Notes: generated from the sequence alone by a model not told the origin. DNA of 40,805 bases from Thermodesulfobacteriota bacterium (GCA_030835345.1 JAURPH010000014.1:1-40805); one strand, 5' to 3'. Numbered from the stretch's first letter, positions 8,507-16,344 are shown. Numbers and translations are program-made.

Positions 8507-8718
8507 AGATTGTTAAGTTCATCAAAACCACCAATGAAATTATCATTGATAATTATCATGGGTACAGTTCTCCAATTGTATTTGGTAGAAATTTCAAGTC
8601 GTTTTTCAATATCACTTGTTAAATCAATTTCTTCAAGTGGAATACTTAGCGACTCCAAAAGATTTTTTGCAGCAATACAAAAAGGACAATTTTTAGTTGA
8701 ATATATAACTACCGACAA
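8473..8718 (-). CDS. grxC: Glutaredoxin (Grx3-type)
   Basis: Small cytoplasmic dithiol oxidoreductase of 81 residues with the glutaredoxin fold. It has the CPFC active site (Cys11, Cys14), TVP at 51-53 with the conserved cis-proline, and the GGFDEL glutathione-binding turn at 63-68. It can reduce mixed disulfides and could serve the APS reductase nearby, which accepts glutaredoxin or thioredoxin. The start is a TTG at 8718-8716, chosen because AGGAG lies 6 bases upstream and the protein begins exactly where the family does (SVVIYSTKNCPFC). It follows the membrane protein gene at 8720 without a gap and overlaps the SodC-like gene tail to tail. Confidence 0.9.
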   Translation of the reverse strand: MSVVIYSTKNCPFCIAAKNLLESLSIPLEEIDLTSDIEKRLEISTKYNWRTVPMIIINDNFIGGFDELNNLYSEGKLEELL

Positions 8719-8719
8719 T

Positions 8720-9160
8720 TTAAACTCCTATCTTTTTCTTTTTATATACAATCGATAGAACTATGTAGTAAATATTTAGTCCTATAAAATCTTGAATTAA
8801 ATAAATTTTAGTATTTTTTATCTGATTCAAATCTGTAAGAAGAAAAGTTATTGAAAAATATAACAGAAAAATTATTCCTGCAGAAATTAATCCATTTAAA
8901 ATTCTTACTAAATTATTTTTCTTAGAAACTATTAGATATACAATCCCTAAGCAAAATAATGAAATCAAATAAGTTAAAACATTGAAAAAAAGTTCATTAG
9001 AGAAAAAAAAATTAAATCCTGAAAAATAGTAAAGAATATTATACGACTCAAACGGGTAGGGAGAGTGAAGGTAAAAAAGATAAGTACAATAAGCACTTAA
9101 GATAATGCTAAAAATATAATATATAGAAAAGGATAAAAAATTTAGAATTGTTTTGAACAT
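8720..9160 (-). CDS. Unrecognised four-helix membrane protein
   Basis: I do not recognise this 146-residue protein. It has four strongly hydrophobic segments (roughly residues 8-30, 44-72, 86-108 and 120-140), is rich in Phe, Ile, Leu and Tyr, and ends in a basic tail (YKKKKIGV), so it is an integral membrane protein with a positive cytoplasmic end. There are no charged catalytic motifs. It lies head to tail with the glutaredoxin gene, whose ribosome site falls inside the end of this frame, so the two are probably one transcript. No clear ribosome binding site precedes its ATG, which begins right after the terminator of the 66-residue gene. Confidence 0.55.
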   Translation of the reverse strand: MFKTILNFLSFSIYYIFSIILSAYCTYLFYLHSPYPFESYNILYYFSGFNFFFSNELFFNVLTYLISLFCLGIVYLIVSKKNNLVRILNGLISAGIIFLLYFSITFLLTDLNQIKNTKIYLIQDFIGLNIYYIVLSIVYKKKKIGV

Positions 9161-9204
9161 AAAAATAAAAAAAAGGTCAAACTATTTAGAGTTGGACCTT
9201 TTTT
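9161..9204. terminator. Rho-independent terminator of the 66-residue gene (bidirectional layout)
   Basis: The stem pairs 9175-9182 (GGTCAAAC) with 9191-9198 (GTTGGACC) with one mismatch and an 8-base loop. On the minus strand it is followed by a long T run (the A run 9165-9174), giving a good terminator 20 bases after the stop of the 66-residue gene. On the plus strand it is followed by T residues at 9199-9204. Confidence 0.75.
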
Positions 9205-9223
9205 AATTAAAACTGATAAAAAC

Positions 9224-9424
9224 TTATTGGTTAACAGCTCTTCTGTGCTTAGATTGGTTTTCTGGTCTCCCAAAATCTAAACCAACTTTAGCTGCCCAGT
9301 TTTGATGTCCTGCAACATGGCCTGCATATCCAAGAGCTTTTTGTGGATCATGAGCAGATTGAGCAAAATCTTTGCTAACTTGCCTGGCCCAGTTACGCTG
9401 TGGTGAATTGTGATTATCTGGCAT
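9224..9424 (-). CDS. Small basic 66-residue protein with an internal repeat, unknown function
   Basis: I know no family for this protein. It is hydrophilic and rich in Gln, Asn, His, Ala and basic residues, with no signal peptide or membrane segment. Two segments 31 residues apart resemble each other: RNWARQVSKDF (10-20) and QNWAAKVGLDF (41-51), sharing NWA, V and DF, so it may be a duplicated helical motif. It has all the marks of strong expression: a near-consensus promoter (TTGAAT, 17 bases, TACAAT), a perfect ribosome site AGGAGGTG 6 bases before the ATG, and its own terminator. Its codons look less A+T-driven than its neighbours. A structural or nucleic-acid-binding role is conceivable but unproven. 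Confidence 0.8.
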   Translation of the reverse strand: MPDNHNSPQRNWARQVSKDFAQSAHDPQKALGYAGHVAGHQNWAAKVGLDFGRPENQSKHRRAVNQ

Positions 9425-9445
9425 AGTGCACCTCCTGATATATAA

Positions 9446-9474
9446 ATTGTATCAAAAGGTCTTTTTAAATTCAA
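9446..9474 (-). promoter_or_regulatory. Strong sigma-70-type promoter of the 66-residue gene
   Basis: On the minus strand TTGAAT (9474-9469) and TACAAT (9451-9446) are separated by exactly 17 bases. Transcription would start near 9439, giving a 5' leader of about 15 bases that holds the AGGAGGTG ribosome site. The element lies between the end of the ferredoxin gene and the 66-residue gene. Confidence 0.65.
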
Positions 9475-9486
9475 CAAATAAGAAAA

Positions 9487-9765
9487 TTAATCATTTTCTA
9501 GTATTTCTATATCTGATTTTGGTGTTGCAATGCAGAGAAGTATCTTGTTTTCTTGAATATCTTCTTGAGTTAATGTATCTGGATCTGGATCTTCAATATA
9601 TTCAATTTCTCCACTTAATAGTGTTGCAATACATGTAGTGCACATACCCTGCATGCAGCTAAATGGAATATTAATACCATTCTCATTAGCTTTGCTAACA
9701 ATAGATTCACCATTTTCTATTTCAACTGTTTTTGACACATTTTTGAATGTAACTTTATATTTCAT
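9487..9765 (-). CDS. Plant-type [2Fe-2S] ferredoxin
   Basis: A 92-residue soluble electron carrier with the beta-grasp ferredoxin fold. The cluster ligands are Cys37, Cys42, Cys45 and Cys78 in the pattern C-X4-C-X2-C-Xn-C (CMQGMCTTC and LLC), which is that of plant/cyanobacterial-type ferredoxins rather than adrenodoxin types. The acidic stretch YIEDPDPDTLTQEDIQE is typical of the partner-docking face. Since the window has a sulfite reductase hemoprotein without CysJ, this ferredoxin is a candidate donor, although the genes are 4.5 kb apart. ATG at 9765 with AAGGA about 10 bases upstream. Divergent from lysA. Confidence 0.9.
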   Translation of the reverse strand: MKYKVTFKNVSKTVEIENGESIVSKANENGINIPFSCMQGMCTTCIATLLSGEIEYIEDPDPDTLTQEDIQENKILLCIATPKSDIEILEND

Positions 9766-9807
9766 TTTTAATTAGGTCCTTGGGATATTATAATCTTAAA
9801 CCAAGTA

Positions 9808-9822
9808 TATAATATATTTGTA
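9808..9822 (+). promoter_or_regulatory. -10 box positioned for a leaderless lysA mRNA
   Basis: A perfect TATAAT at 9808-9813 ends 8 bases before the lysA ATG (9822), so the transcript should begin at or next to the A of the start codon. No ribosome binding site is present. No clear -35 box is seen at the right distance; a second TATAAT at 9789-9794 could start a longer transcript. Confidence 0.45.
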
Positions 9823-11066
9823 TGTTAGAAAGAATCAACAATAAAGTTCATTTAGATAAAGTTTCTTTAGAAGAAGTCGCAAAAAAATTTGGGACACCAT
9901 GTTATGTCTACAGTAAGAGTTCAATAGTAAGAGAATTTATAGATTATAAGGAAGCATTTTCTGAATGCACCGATGTCAAAATTTGCTACTCTGTAAAAGC
10001 AAACTCTAATATTAATATATTAAAAACTTTTAAAGAACTAGGTGCAGGTTTTGACATTGTTTCATTGGGTGAGCTTGAGAGATTAAAATTAATAAATGCA
10101 GATCCAAAAAAAATAGTTTTTTCTGGAGTTGCAAAATCAGATGAAGAAATACTCGAATCTTTAAAATATGGAATTTTATTTTTTAATGTTGAGTCTCAAG
10201 ATGAGCTAGAAAATATTAATTTATTAGCTGCCAAGATTAATAAAGTGGCAAATATTTCTTTAAGAGTTAATCCAGATATTGATCCTAAAACCCATCCATA
10301 TATCTCTACTGGTTTAAAGTCAAGCAAGTTTGGCATAGCTGTTGACCAGGCTTTAGAAATCTATAAAGTTTCAAAAAATTTAAAAAATGTAAATCCAATT
10401 GGCATTGATGCACATATTGGTTCACAAATATTAGATTTCCAACCTTTTAGTGATTCACTTGATAGGCTTGAGGAGCTGTTCAACAAATTAAGAGAATTGA
10501 GTATAAATATAGAATATATAGATATTGGTGGCGGTTTAGGAATTAAATATTCAGATGATGATATAATTCCATCTAAAAAAGATTTTGCAAAAAGAATCGT
10601 GACTAAAATAAACAAACTTAAATGTGGACTAGTTTTAGAACCTGGGCGATCGCTTGTCGGTAATTCTGGAGTACTTCTTACATCGGTTGTTTATGAGAAG
10701 AATAATTATGGTAAAGATTTTTTGATTGTGGATGCTGGAATGAATGATATTTTAAGACCTTCGCTGTATGATGCTTATCACAAAATCGAGAAGGTGTCTG
10801 ATTGCACAGAGAACAAAAAGACATTTGATATTGTAGGTCCGATTTGTGAAACAGGTGATGTTCTTGGACGTGATGTCCAAATAAATAATCCAAAGAAGGG
10901 TGATGTTCTAGTTATTAACTCTGCTGGAGCATATGGACATGTTATGTCTTCAAATTATAATTCTAAGCCCAAAGCACCTGAAGTTCTTATAGATGATGGA
11001 AAGGCTAAACTAATTAAAAAAAGAGAGACTATTACACAAATTTTGGAGAATGAGATAATTTTATGA
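9822..11066 (+). CDS. lysA: Diaminopimelate decarboxylase
   Basis: Last step of lysine biosynthesis: PLP-dependent decarboxylation of meso-diaminopimelate. It has the fold-type III (alanine racemase-like) barrel with the PLP lysine in CYSVKANSN (Lys59), the phosphate-binding GGGLG, EPGRSLVGNSG, and the substrate/active-site motif CETGDVLGRD near the C-terminus. Length 414 is normal. The family-specific start FGTPCYVYS is seen at residues 24-32. No ribosome site precedes the ATG (see the -10 box at 9808). Its TGA overlaps the exbB ATG as ATGA, so lysA and exbB-exbD are likely one transcript, an unusual pairing. Confidence 0.96.
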   Translation: MLERINNKVHLDKVSLEEVAKKFGTPCYVYSKSSIVREFIDYKEAFSECTDVKICYSVKANSNINILKTFKELGAGFDIVSLGELERLKLINADPKKIVFSGVAKSDEEILESLKYGILFFNVESQDELENINLLAAKINKVANISLRVNPDIDPKTHPYISTGLKSSKFGIAVDQALEIYKVSKNLKNVNPIGIDAHIGSQILDFQPFSDSLDRLEELFNKLRELSINIEYIDIGGGLGIKYSDDDIIPSKKDFAKRIVTKINKLKCGLVLEPGRSLVGNSGVLLTSVVYEKNNYGKDFLIVDAGMNDILRPSLYDAYHKIEKVSDCTENKKTFDIVGPICETGDVLGRDVQINNPKKGDVLVINSAGAYGHVMSSNYNSKPKAPEVLIDDGKAKLIKKRETITQILENEIIL

Positions 11067-11677
11067 AAGAGTCTTTATTAGTGTCAATTTTTACCAAAGG
11101 TGGTTTTTTTGTATATCCGATACTTTTTTGTTCTGTTATGGCACTTAGTATTTTTTTAAAAAGATTTTATCTGTCACGCATTGATAAAATTATTACAAAA
11201 TCCTTCCTCCTAAAGCTAGAAACATATCTTGATTCAGGAAATTATGACAATGCACTAGCATTTTGTGAAAAAGATAAAACAGTATTTTCGCGGATCGTAG
11301 AACTTATAATTATTAATAGGGGTAAAGATAAGAGATATATTGAATCTGTTGTGGAGCAAGAAGCTAAAAAACAACTTTATAGAATATCAAAATCGAATGA
11401 AATACTAGGATCTCTTAGCAATATAAGCACTTTGCTTGGCTTGTTGGGGACAATATCTGGAATGATTACAGTCTTTAAAGTTATTTCTACTCAAACCGTG
11501 GTTGATCCTCCAAGTCTTGCTGGAGGAATATCCGAAGCTCTTTATACAACTGCTTTCGGTCTTTTAGTAGCAATACCTTCATTTATTGGATATAAGTTTC
11601 TTAACTCTCGTGTTAACGATATTGCAGTAGAACTTGAAGATAATTCCAAAAAAATCCTAGATAGAATTAAGGATTAA
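11063..11677 (+). CDS. exbB: MotA/TolQ/ExbB-family proton channel protein
   Basis: Inner-membrane subunit of an ExbB/ExbD (TolQ/TolR) energy-transducing complex that passes proton-motive force to an outer-membrane or envelope partner. The 204 residues contain three membrane segments: about 11-33, a long one around 112-140 (ISTLLGLLGTISGMITVF, the typical glycine-rich helix) and about 155-180 (EALYTTAFGLLVAIPSFIG). It starts inside the lysA stop codon and is followed 6 bases later by the ExbD-like gene. Whether the pair powers TonB or a Tol system cannot be told, because neither a TonB/TolA nor a receptor gene is in the window. Confidence 0.88.
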   Translation: MKESLLVSIFTKGGFFVYPILFCSVMALSIFLKRFYLSRIDKIITKSFLLKLETYLDSGNYDNALAFCEKDKTVFSRIVELIIINRGKDKRYIESVVEQEAKKQLYRISKSNEILGSLSNISTLLGLLGTISGMITVFKVISTQTVVDPPSLAGGISEALYTTAFGLLVAIPSFIGYKFLNSRVNDIAVELEDNSKKILDRIKD

Positions 11678-11683
11678 TTTGAA

Positions 11684-12082
11684 ATGAATTTTAGAAAAAA
11701 TTTATCAAATCAAGAAACTAGTCTGGATTTAACTCCTATTGTAGATGTGGTATTTAATTTATTGATATTTTTTGCATTGTCGTTGAATTTTAGCGATTTA
11801 ACTTCAAGCCTAAATATTAAGTTACCTAAAGCTAAGAGTTCCGAAACTTTAACAGATTTACAAATCATTGTTAGTATTGAGAAGGGGAATAAGATTTATA
11901 TTGATGATAAATTGTTCTTCTATGACCAAGTTAAAAATTATTTAATCAAACAGGATAAGAGTAAAACTGTTGTGTTGAAAGCTGATGAAGTTATTGATCA
12001 TGGATTTGTAGTTAAAGTTATGGATCTAATCAAATCATCAGGGTTTGAAAAACTTGGAATAGCAGTAAAAAAATCTGAGTAG
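11684..12082 (+). CDS. exbD: ExbD/TolR-family biopolymer transport protein
   Basis: Partner of the ExbB-like protein, 132 residues: a short cytoplasmic N-terminus, one membrane helix and a periplasmic domain. The helix carries the essential aspartate in LDLTPIVDVVFNLLIFFAL, where the D of PIVD is the proton-binding residue of ExbD/TolR. The periplasmic part ends in the usual pattern VVLKADEVIDHGFVVKVMD. The gene is 6 bases after exbB and clearly co-transcribed. Assignment between ExbD and TolR is not possible from sequence alone. Confidence 0.88.
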   Translation: MNFRKNLSNQETSLDLTPIVDVVFNLLIFFALSLNFSDLTSSLNIKLPKAKSSETLTDLQIIVSIEKGNKIYIDDKLFFYDQVKNYLIKQDKSKTVVLKADEVIDHGFVVKVMDLIKSSGFEKLGIAVKKSE

Positions 12083-12105
12083 TCTTTAATAAGGGTATTA
12101 ATAAA

Positions 12106-12993
12106 GTGAATAATAAATTTCTTGGATATATTTTTATAATCGGAACTGCATTTTTTACAGCATTTTCATATATTTTTGGAAAAAAAGTTTCAGAGACACT
12201 TTTTCCTGAGGTAGTGGCTTTTTATTGGTTCTTAGGTGCTTTTATTGTGGCAGTTTTTAAAAGGGTAATATTTACTGCTATCGGTACAAATTTTAGAGTT
12301 CCACTAAACGATTTAGGAAAGTATAAAAAAATTATGATTATATCCTCAATAGTTACTGTTTTTGGTGCGGCAAGTTGGGTTATAGCTCTGAGATTGATAG
12401 GTCCACCAGCCACATCTTTCTTAATGAAATTTCAAGTTTTGTTTTCTGTTGTATTAGGAGTTTTATTCCTTGGTGAACGATTGGGAAGAATGGAAACAGC
12501 AGGCATTATTTTAACTATATTTGGTGGGGCACTAATTACTTATGACTCTTCAGTCTTGGAAATCAAAGGTTCTATTTTTGCTATTTCTGCAGCATTTTTT
12601 TACTCCATATTATTTATTTTGGTTAAGAAAATTGGAAAAGATTTAAATATGATGATGGTTGCAACTTTAAGATCGATGGGCGTTGTTATAATTGGTTTTC
12701 TTTATTTATTTTTTTCAGGTAAATTCCAAATTCCTACTTTTTATGACTTTTCAATGATGCTACTTGGTGGTACTTGCGGAGCCTATATAGGTAAAGCATT
12801 TCAGTTCCAAGCAATTAAACTTGTTGATGTTTCTAGAACCACAGCAATTACACCATTAGAAGCAGTTTTTGTAGTTTATTTATCTTATATTTTTTTTGAA
12901 ACAATACCTGAGCCGATTAAATTAGTTGGTGGTTTACTAATTATTTTAGGTGTCTTCGTTTTACTTATTTTCAGAAAAGAGACAATAGATTAA
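12106..12993 (+). CDS. EamA-family (DMT superfamily) membrane transporter
   Basis: A 295-residue inner-membrane protein with about ten hydrophobic helices in two similar halves, the pattern of the drug/metabolite transporter superfamily. Typical EamA pieces are seen: FQVLFSVVLGVLFLGERL at the end of the first half and ITPLEAVFVVYLSYIFFETI in the second, followed by GGLLIILGVFVLL. The substrate is unknown; relatives export amino acids, purines or other metabolites. GTG start at 12106 with AAGGG about 11 bases upstream. It follows exbD by 23 bases and may share its transcript, and its stop overlaps the convergent ddl by 4 bases. Confidence 0.85.
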   Translation: MNNKFLGYIFIIGTAFFTAFSYIFGKKVSETLFPEVVAFYWFLGAFIVAVFKRVIFTAIGTNFRVPLNDLGKYKKIMIISSIVTVFGAASWVIALRLIGPPATSFLMKFQVLFSVVLGVLFLGERLGRMETAGIILTIFGGALITYDSSVLEIKGSIFAISAAFFYSILFILVKKIGKDLNMMMVATLRSMGVVIIGFLYLFFSGKFQIPTFYDFSMMLLGGTCGAYIGKAFQFQAIKLVDVSRTTAITPLEAVFVVYLSYIFFETIPEPIKLVGGLLIILGVFVLLIFRKETID

Positions 12994-14087
12994 CTATAAG
13001 TTTTTTTTAACTTTTTATCTTTATTGAATATTTCGAATCCTAAATCAATAAGTCGAGTGATAATTTTTTGATACTTAATTTTATCGTAATTCAAAAGTTT
13101 GGGAAACATGCTAATTTCAGTAAATCCAGGTATTGAATTTATTTCACTGAAATATACCTTTCTAGTTTTATCTTTTTTCTTTTTCCCATAAAGAAAATCT
13201 ATTCTTGCCATTCCTTTACATCCTAGAGCTTGATATGCAATTTCTGAGAAATGTTTTATTTCATTTAGTAACTTTTTATTTTTCTTAATTATTTTAGAAG
13301 GCACATTTAGTTCAGATTTTCCATCTATGTATTTAGCATTGTAGTCATAGAACTCAGATGACGGTAAAACATCTCCAGGAGTGGAAATATGAATCTTATC
13401 ATTTCCTAAAATACTAACCTCAACCTCTATGCAATCATTAATAGCTTCTTCTACAAAAATCTTGTGAGAAAATTGAAAGCATTTATTTATAGTTCTTTTA
13501 AGTTGAGATTTTTCTTTTACTTTGAATACCCCTATACTAGAGCCAAGATTAGCAGCTTTTATAAAACAGGGGAAACCTATATCTTTAATTTTTTTTACAA
13601 TATTTTCTTTATCTTCTTTTTTAATTTCAATAAAATTGGCAGTTCTAACTCCATGAGATATTAGGATTGTTTTAGTAATGATTTTATCCATTGTCATAGC
13701 AGAGCTTAAAACATCGCATCCAACAAATGGGACATCTAAAGTCTTAAGAAAACCTTGAATTGATCCATCTTCTCCACCAGTTCCATGAATAATTGGAAAA
13801 AATATATCAATCTTCATTGCATTTCTTTTTTTATTTACTTCTATTACAACGTTATTTTTTTTATTCAAACTAAAAAAAACTTTAGATTTAATAGGTTTAA
13901 AAAAAAACTTTGAATTTTTTTCTTTTATATCACATATTTGAAAATCACCATTTTTATTAAGATACAGACCTTGGATATGAAAGGTTTTTCTATCAATATT
14001 GTTCAAAATAGAATTGGCAGAAATTATAGATATTTCGTGTTCTACTGATACACCGCCAAAGATAATACATATTTTTTTCTTAATCAT
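12990..14087 (-). CDS. ddl: D-alanine--D-alanine ligase
   Basis: Makes the D-Ala-D-Ala dipeptide for peptidoglycan in the cytoplasm. It is an ATP-grasp enzyme of 365 residues: the N-terminal IIFGGVSVEHEISIISA, the HGTGGEDGSIQGFLKTLDVP loop, ATP-grasp IKAANLGSSIGV, the metal-binding ARIDFLYG and EINSIPGFTEISMFP are all in order. It is slightly longer than E. coli DdlB because of Lys-rich insertions, in keeping with the A+T bias. It stands alone, not beside murC/ftsQ, and is divergent from the thiolase gene. Confidence 0.95.
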   Translation of the reverse strand: MIKKKICIIFGGVSVEHEISIISANSILNNIDRKTFHIQGLYLNKNGDFQICDIKEKNSKFFFKPIKSKVFFSLNKKNNVVIEVNKKRNAMKIDIFFPIIHGTGGEDGSIQGFLKTLDVPFVGCDVLSSAMTMDKIITKTILISHGVRTANFIEIKKEDKENIVKKIKDIGFPCFIKAANLGSSIGVFKVKEKSQLKRTINKCFQFSHKIFVEEAINDCIEVEVSILGNDKIHISTPGDVLPSSEFYDYNAKYIDGKSELNVPSKIIKKNKKLLNEIKHFSEIAYQALGCKGMARIDFLYGKKKKDKTRKVYFSEINSIPGFTEISMFPKLLNYDKIKYQKIITRLIDLGFEIFNKDKKLKKTYS

Positions 14088-14160
14088 TAATTCAATAATA
14101 CTATTAAATTAATAAAATGTTTATTCTTTGCTTTATTTTTGGTACAATTTATGAAGTTTT

Positions 14161-14188
14161 TTGCTTATAAAGAAAACCAGTCTATATG
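14161..14188 (+). promoter_or_regulatory. Possible promoter of the thiolase gene
   Basis: TTGCTT (14161-14166) and TATATG (14183-14188) are separated by 16 bases, and would start transcription about 10 bases before the strong ribosome site AGGGGG of the thiolase gene. TACAAT at 14143-14148 is an alternative -10 box further upstream. Both are imperfect. Confidence 0.35.
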
Positions 14189-14205
14189 ACATAGGGGGAT
14201 AAACA

Positions 14206-15387
14206 ATGTCTACAAAAGTAGTAATTAGTGAACCTTTACGTACGGCGATTGGAACTTTTGGAGGAGCTCTTCAAGATGTTTCAGCTGTAAAGTTAGGTGT
14301 AACTGTAGTAAAAGAAATTTTAAAAAGAACCGGGATTGAGCCTACACAAATTGATGAGTGTATTATGGGTAATATTCTTGGTGCAGGTCAAGGTCAAAAC
14401 CCTGCAAGACAAGTAGCCTTAGGAGCTGGCTTAGATTACGATACACCATCATATTCTCTCAACAGGGTTTGTGCATCTGGTGTTCAATCTGTTGCTAATG
14501 CTGCTATGGCAATCAAAGCAGGAGATGCTGAATGTGTCCTTGCTGGTGGTATAGAAAATATGAATCTAGCTCCATTTATTTTACCCAAAGCTAGATATGG
14601 TTACAGAATGGCTCTGGAAGCTAGTGATCAAGTTCTTGATGGCATGGTTTATGATGGACTTTGGGACATATTTAATAATTATCATATGGGAATGACAGCT
14701 GAGAACTTAGCTGAAAAATATAATATATCTAGAGAAGAGCAAGATAAATTTGCTATTGAGAGTCAAGGTAAGGCTAAAAAAGCAATGAGACAAGGAGTGT
14801 TTAAACCAGAGATTGTTCCTGTTGAACTTGCAAAAGGTGTTTTTGATACTGATGAGCATCCTCGTGAGGTTTCAATGGCCGCTCTTAGTAGATTAAAGCC
14901 GGTATTTACCGATGAAGGCTCAGTTACAGCTGGTAATGCTTCAGGCATTAATGATGGTGCCGCTGCAATGATAGTTTCTTCAGAAGAAAAAGCTAAAGAG
15001 TTAGGTTTGAAACCTGTTGGTGAGGTTATATCTTATGCAGTTTCAGGAGTTGAACCTTCAGTTATGGGAATTGGTCCAGTGCCAGCTATGAACAAAGCTT
15101 TGGCAAAAGCAGGGTTAACAATTGACGATATTGATTTAGTTGAATTGAATGAGGCATTTGCTGTTCAATCTCTTGCTGTCTTAAGTGATTTCCCAATACC
15201 TGCCGAGAAATTAAATGTAAATGGTGGTGCTGTTGCACTAGGTCATCCAATTGGTGCTTCAGGTTCAATTTTGATTGTAAAACTTTTACACGAGATGCAA
15301 AGAAGAAAAGTTAAAAGAGGCTTAGTTTCTTTATGTGTTGGTGGTGGACAAGGAATTGCAATGGTAATTGAAAATCCAAATGCATAA
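14206..15387 (+). CDS. atoB: Acetyl-CoA C-acetyltransferase (thiolase)
   Basis: Thiolase of 393 residues, the length of degradative/biosynthetic acetoacetyl-CoA thiolases. The nucleophile is Cys89 in NRVCASGVQSV, and His347 (ALGHPIGASG) and Cys377 (SLCVGGGQG) complete the active site; NEAFAVQ is also present. It joins two acetyl-CoA to acetoacetyl-CoA or does the reverse. The gene stands alone with a strong ribosome site AGGGGG 7 bases before the ATG, its own upstream region and a perfect terminator, so it is a single-gene transcript. Whether it serves fatty acid, isoprenoid or polyhydroxyalkanoate metabolism cannot be told from here; the symbol is a best match only. Confidence 0.92.
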   Translation: MSTKVVISEPLRTAIGTFGGALQDVSAVKLGVTVVKEILKRTGIEPTQIDECIMGNILGAGQGQNPARQVALGAGLDYDTPSYSLNRVCASGVQSVANAAMAIKAGDAECVLAGGIENMNLAPFILPKARYGYRMALEASDQVLDGMVYDGLWDIFNNYHMGMTAENLAEKYNISREEQDKFAIESQGKAKKAMRQGVFKPEIVPVELAKGVFDTDEHPREVSMAALSRLKPVFTDEGSVTAGNASGINDGAAAMIVSSEEKAKELGLKPVGEVISYAVSGVEPSVMGIGPVPAMNKALAKAGLTIDDIDLVELNEAFAVQSLAVLSDFPIPAEKLNVNGGAVALGHPIGASGSILIVKLLHEMQRRKVKRGLVSLCVGGGQGIAMVIENPNA

Positions 15388-15404
15388 TCTTTAATTTTTA
15401 AATT

Positions 15405-15439
15405 ATCTGTAGTTGGTAAATTTCTTACCAACTACAGAT
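15405..15439. terminator. Perfect 15-bp stem terminator between thiolase and ygfZ
   Basis: A 15-base perfect inverted repeat, 15405-15419 with 15425-15439, with a 5-base loop, lies between two convergent genes, 17 bases after the thiolase stop and 3 bases before the ygfZ stop. It is followed by a T-rich tract on the plus strand (TTCTTA) and a mixed A/T-rich tract on the other, so it can stop transcription from both sides. Confidence 0.85.
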
Positions 15440-15442
15440 TTC

Positions 15443-16297
15443 TTATAGTTCTACAATTTTTTCATTAATTTTTTTAAAGATATTTTCACTTATTAGGTAT
15501 TTTTGATTCTCAATTTCTACTTCTTCATCAACTCTATTATATTCTCGATTAATTAATCCAAGAGATATAAACTTCTCGTTAAAAGAAAAGCTCGAGGTAA
15601 TTTCCCCAACTATTTTATCCTTGATTAATATTGTGGCATTAGTATTAATAACTTTTTCTGAATGAATAACAGCAAGATTTCTTTTAACATTACCTTTATA
15701 CCTGATTCTGGCAATAATTTCTTGGCCTATATAGCAACCTTTTGTAAAATTTAGTGGAAACCATAAGTTAAGTTCTATTGGAATCCGATTAGAATTTATT
15801 TCATTTGGGTAACTTGGTATTCCATTTGATGCCTTCCAAAAATTATATTTAACTATATCGTTCTCATCTTCTTTATATCCATTCTTAAGAATATTAATTA
15901 TTAGATCCTCTTCACCAATATTTGGGGAATTAAATGAAAAAACAGATTTTCCATTCCGCGTTTTACTAAGAACACAATTTTCTTTTAGTTTTTTTATTTC
16001 AACTCTATATGATAATTTGTATTTATTTATATAATCAACTAGCTCATCTGCTTCATTATCAGCTACTAAAATTAATGATGTTTCTTGTTCAAATCTATAA
16101 AAAATGATATCAAATAATATTTTTCCTTTATTGTTTAAAATTAAATTTCTATTACTTTCATTAATATTTCCATGTGAATTAGTTGATATTCCATTTAAAA
16201 ATTTCAAATGGTCCTTTCCTGATATCATTAATATCTTTTTATTTAAACTGATACAAAAATCTTTACCGATAAAGTCATTAAATGATTCGATTTTCAT
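15443..16297 (-). CDS. ygfZ: YgfZ/GcvT-family folate-binding protein
   Basis: A folate-dependent protein that helps build or repair iron-sulfur clusters in enzymes such as radical-SAM proteins. The family signature KGCYIGQE is at residues 186-193 with the conserved Cys188. The protein is 284 residues, with a GcvT-like start (MISGKDHLKFLNGISTN) and no glycine-cleavage catalytic domain, which separates it from GcvT. The window has several Fe-S enzymes that could profit from it (BioB, MqnC, CysI, APS reductase, Nth). It is divergent from trxB and convergent with the thiolase gene. Confidence 0.88.
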   Translation of the reverse strand: MKIESFNDFIGKDFCISLNKKILMISGKDHLKFLNGISTNSHGNINESNRNLILNNKGKILFDIIFYRFEQETSLILVADNEADELVDYINKYKLSYRVEIKKLKENCVLSKTRNGKSVFSFNSPNIGEEDLIINILKNGYKEDENDIVKYNFWKASNGIPSYPNEINSNRIPIELNLWFPLNFTKGCYIGQEIIARIRYKGNVKRNLAVIHSEKVINTNATILIKDKIVGEITSSFSFNEKFISLGLINREYNRVDEEVEIENQKYLISENIFKKINEKIVEL

Positions 16298-16326
16298 GTT
16301 ATCATCTTATCTGGTTTTAAGAATCA

Positions 16327-16344
16327 TTCCATCAAATAATGGAA
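16327..16344. promoter_or_regulatory. Inverted repeat TTCCAT-N6-ATGGAA between ygfZ and trxB
   Basis: A perfect 6-bp inverted repeat with a 6-base spacer lies in the short divergent region between ygfZ and trxB, 30 bases before the first and 41 bases before the second. Possibly an operator, or chance in A+T-rich DNA. Confidence 0.3.

Noticed and set aside
9277-9477. A second minus-strand open frame across the 66-residue gene.
   Set aside because: It covers the promoter and the ribosome site of the 66-residue gene in another frame; the strong AGGAGGTG supports the 9424 start only.
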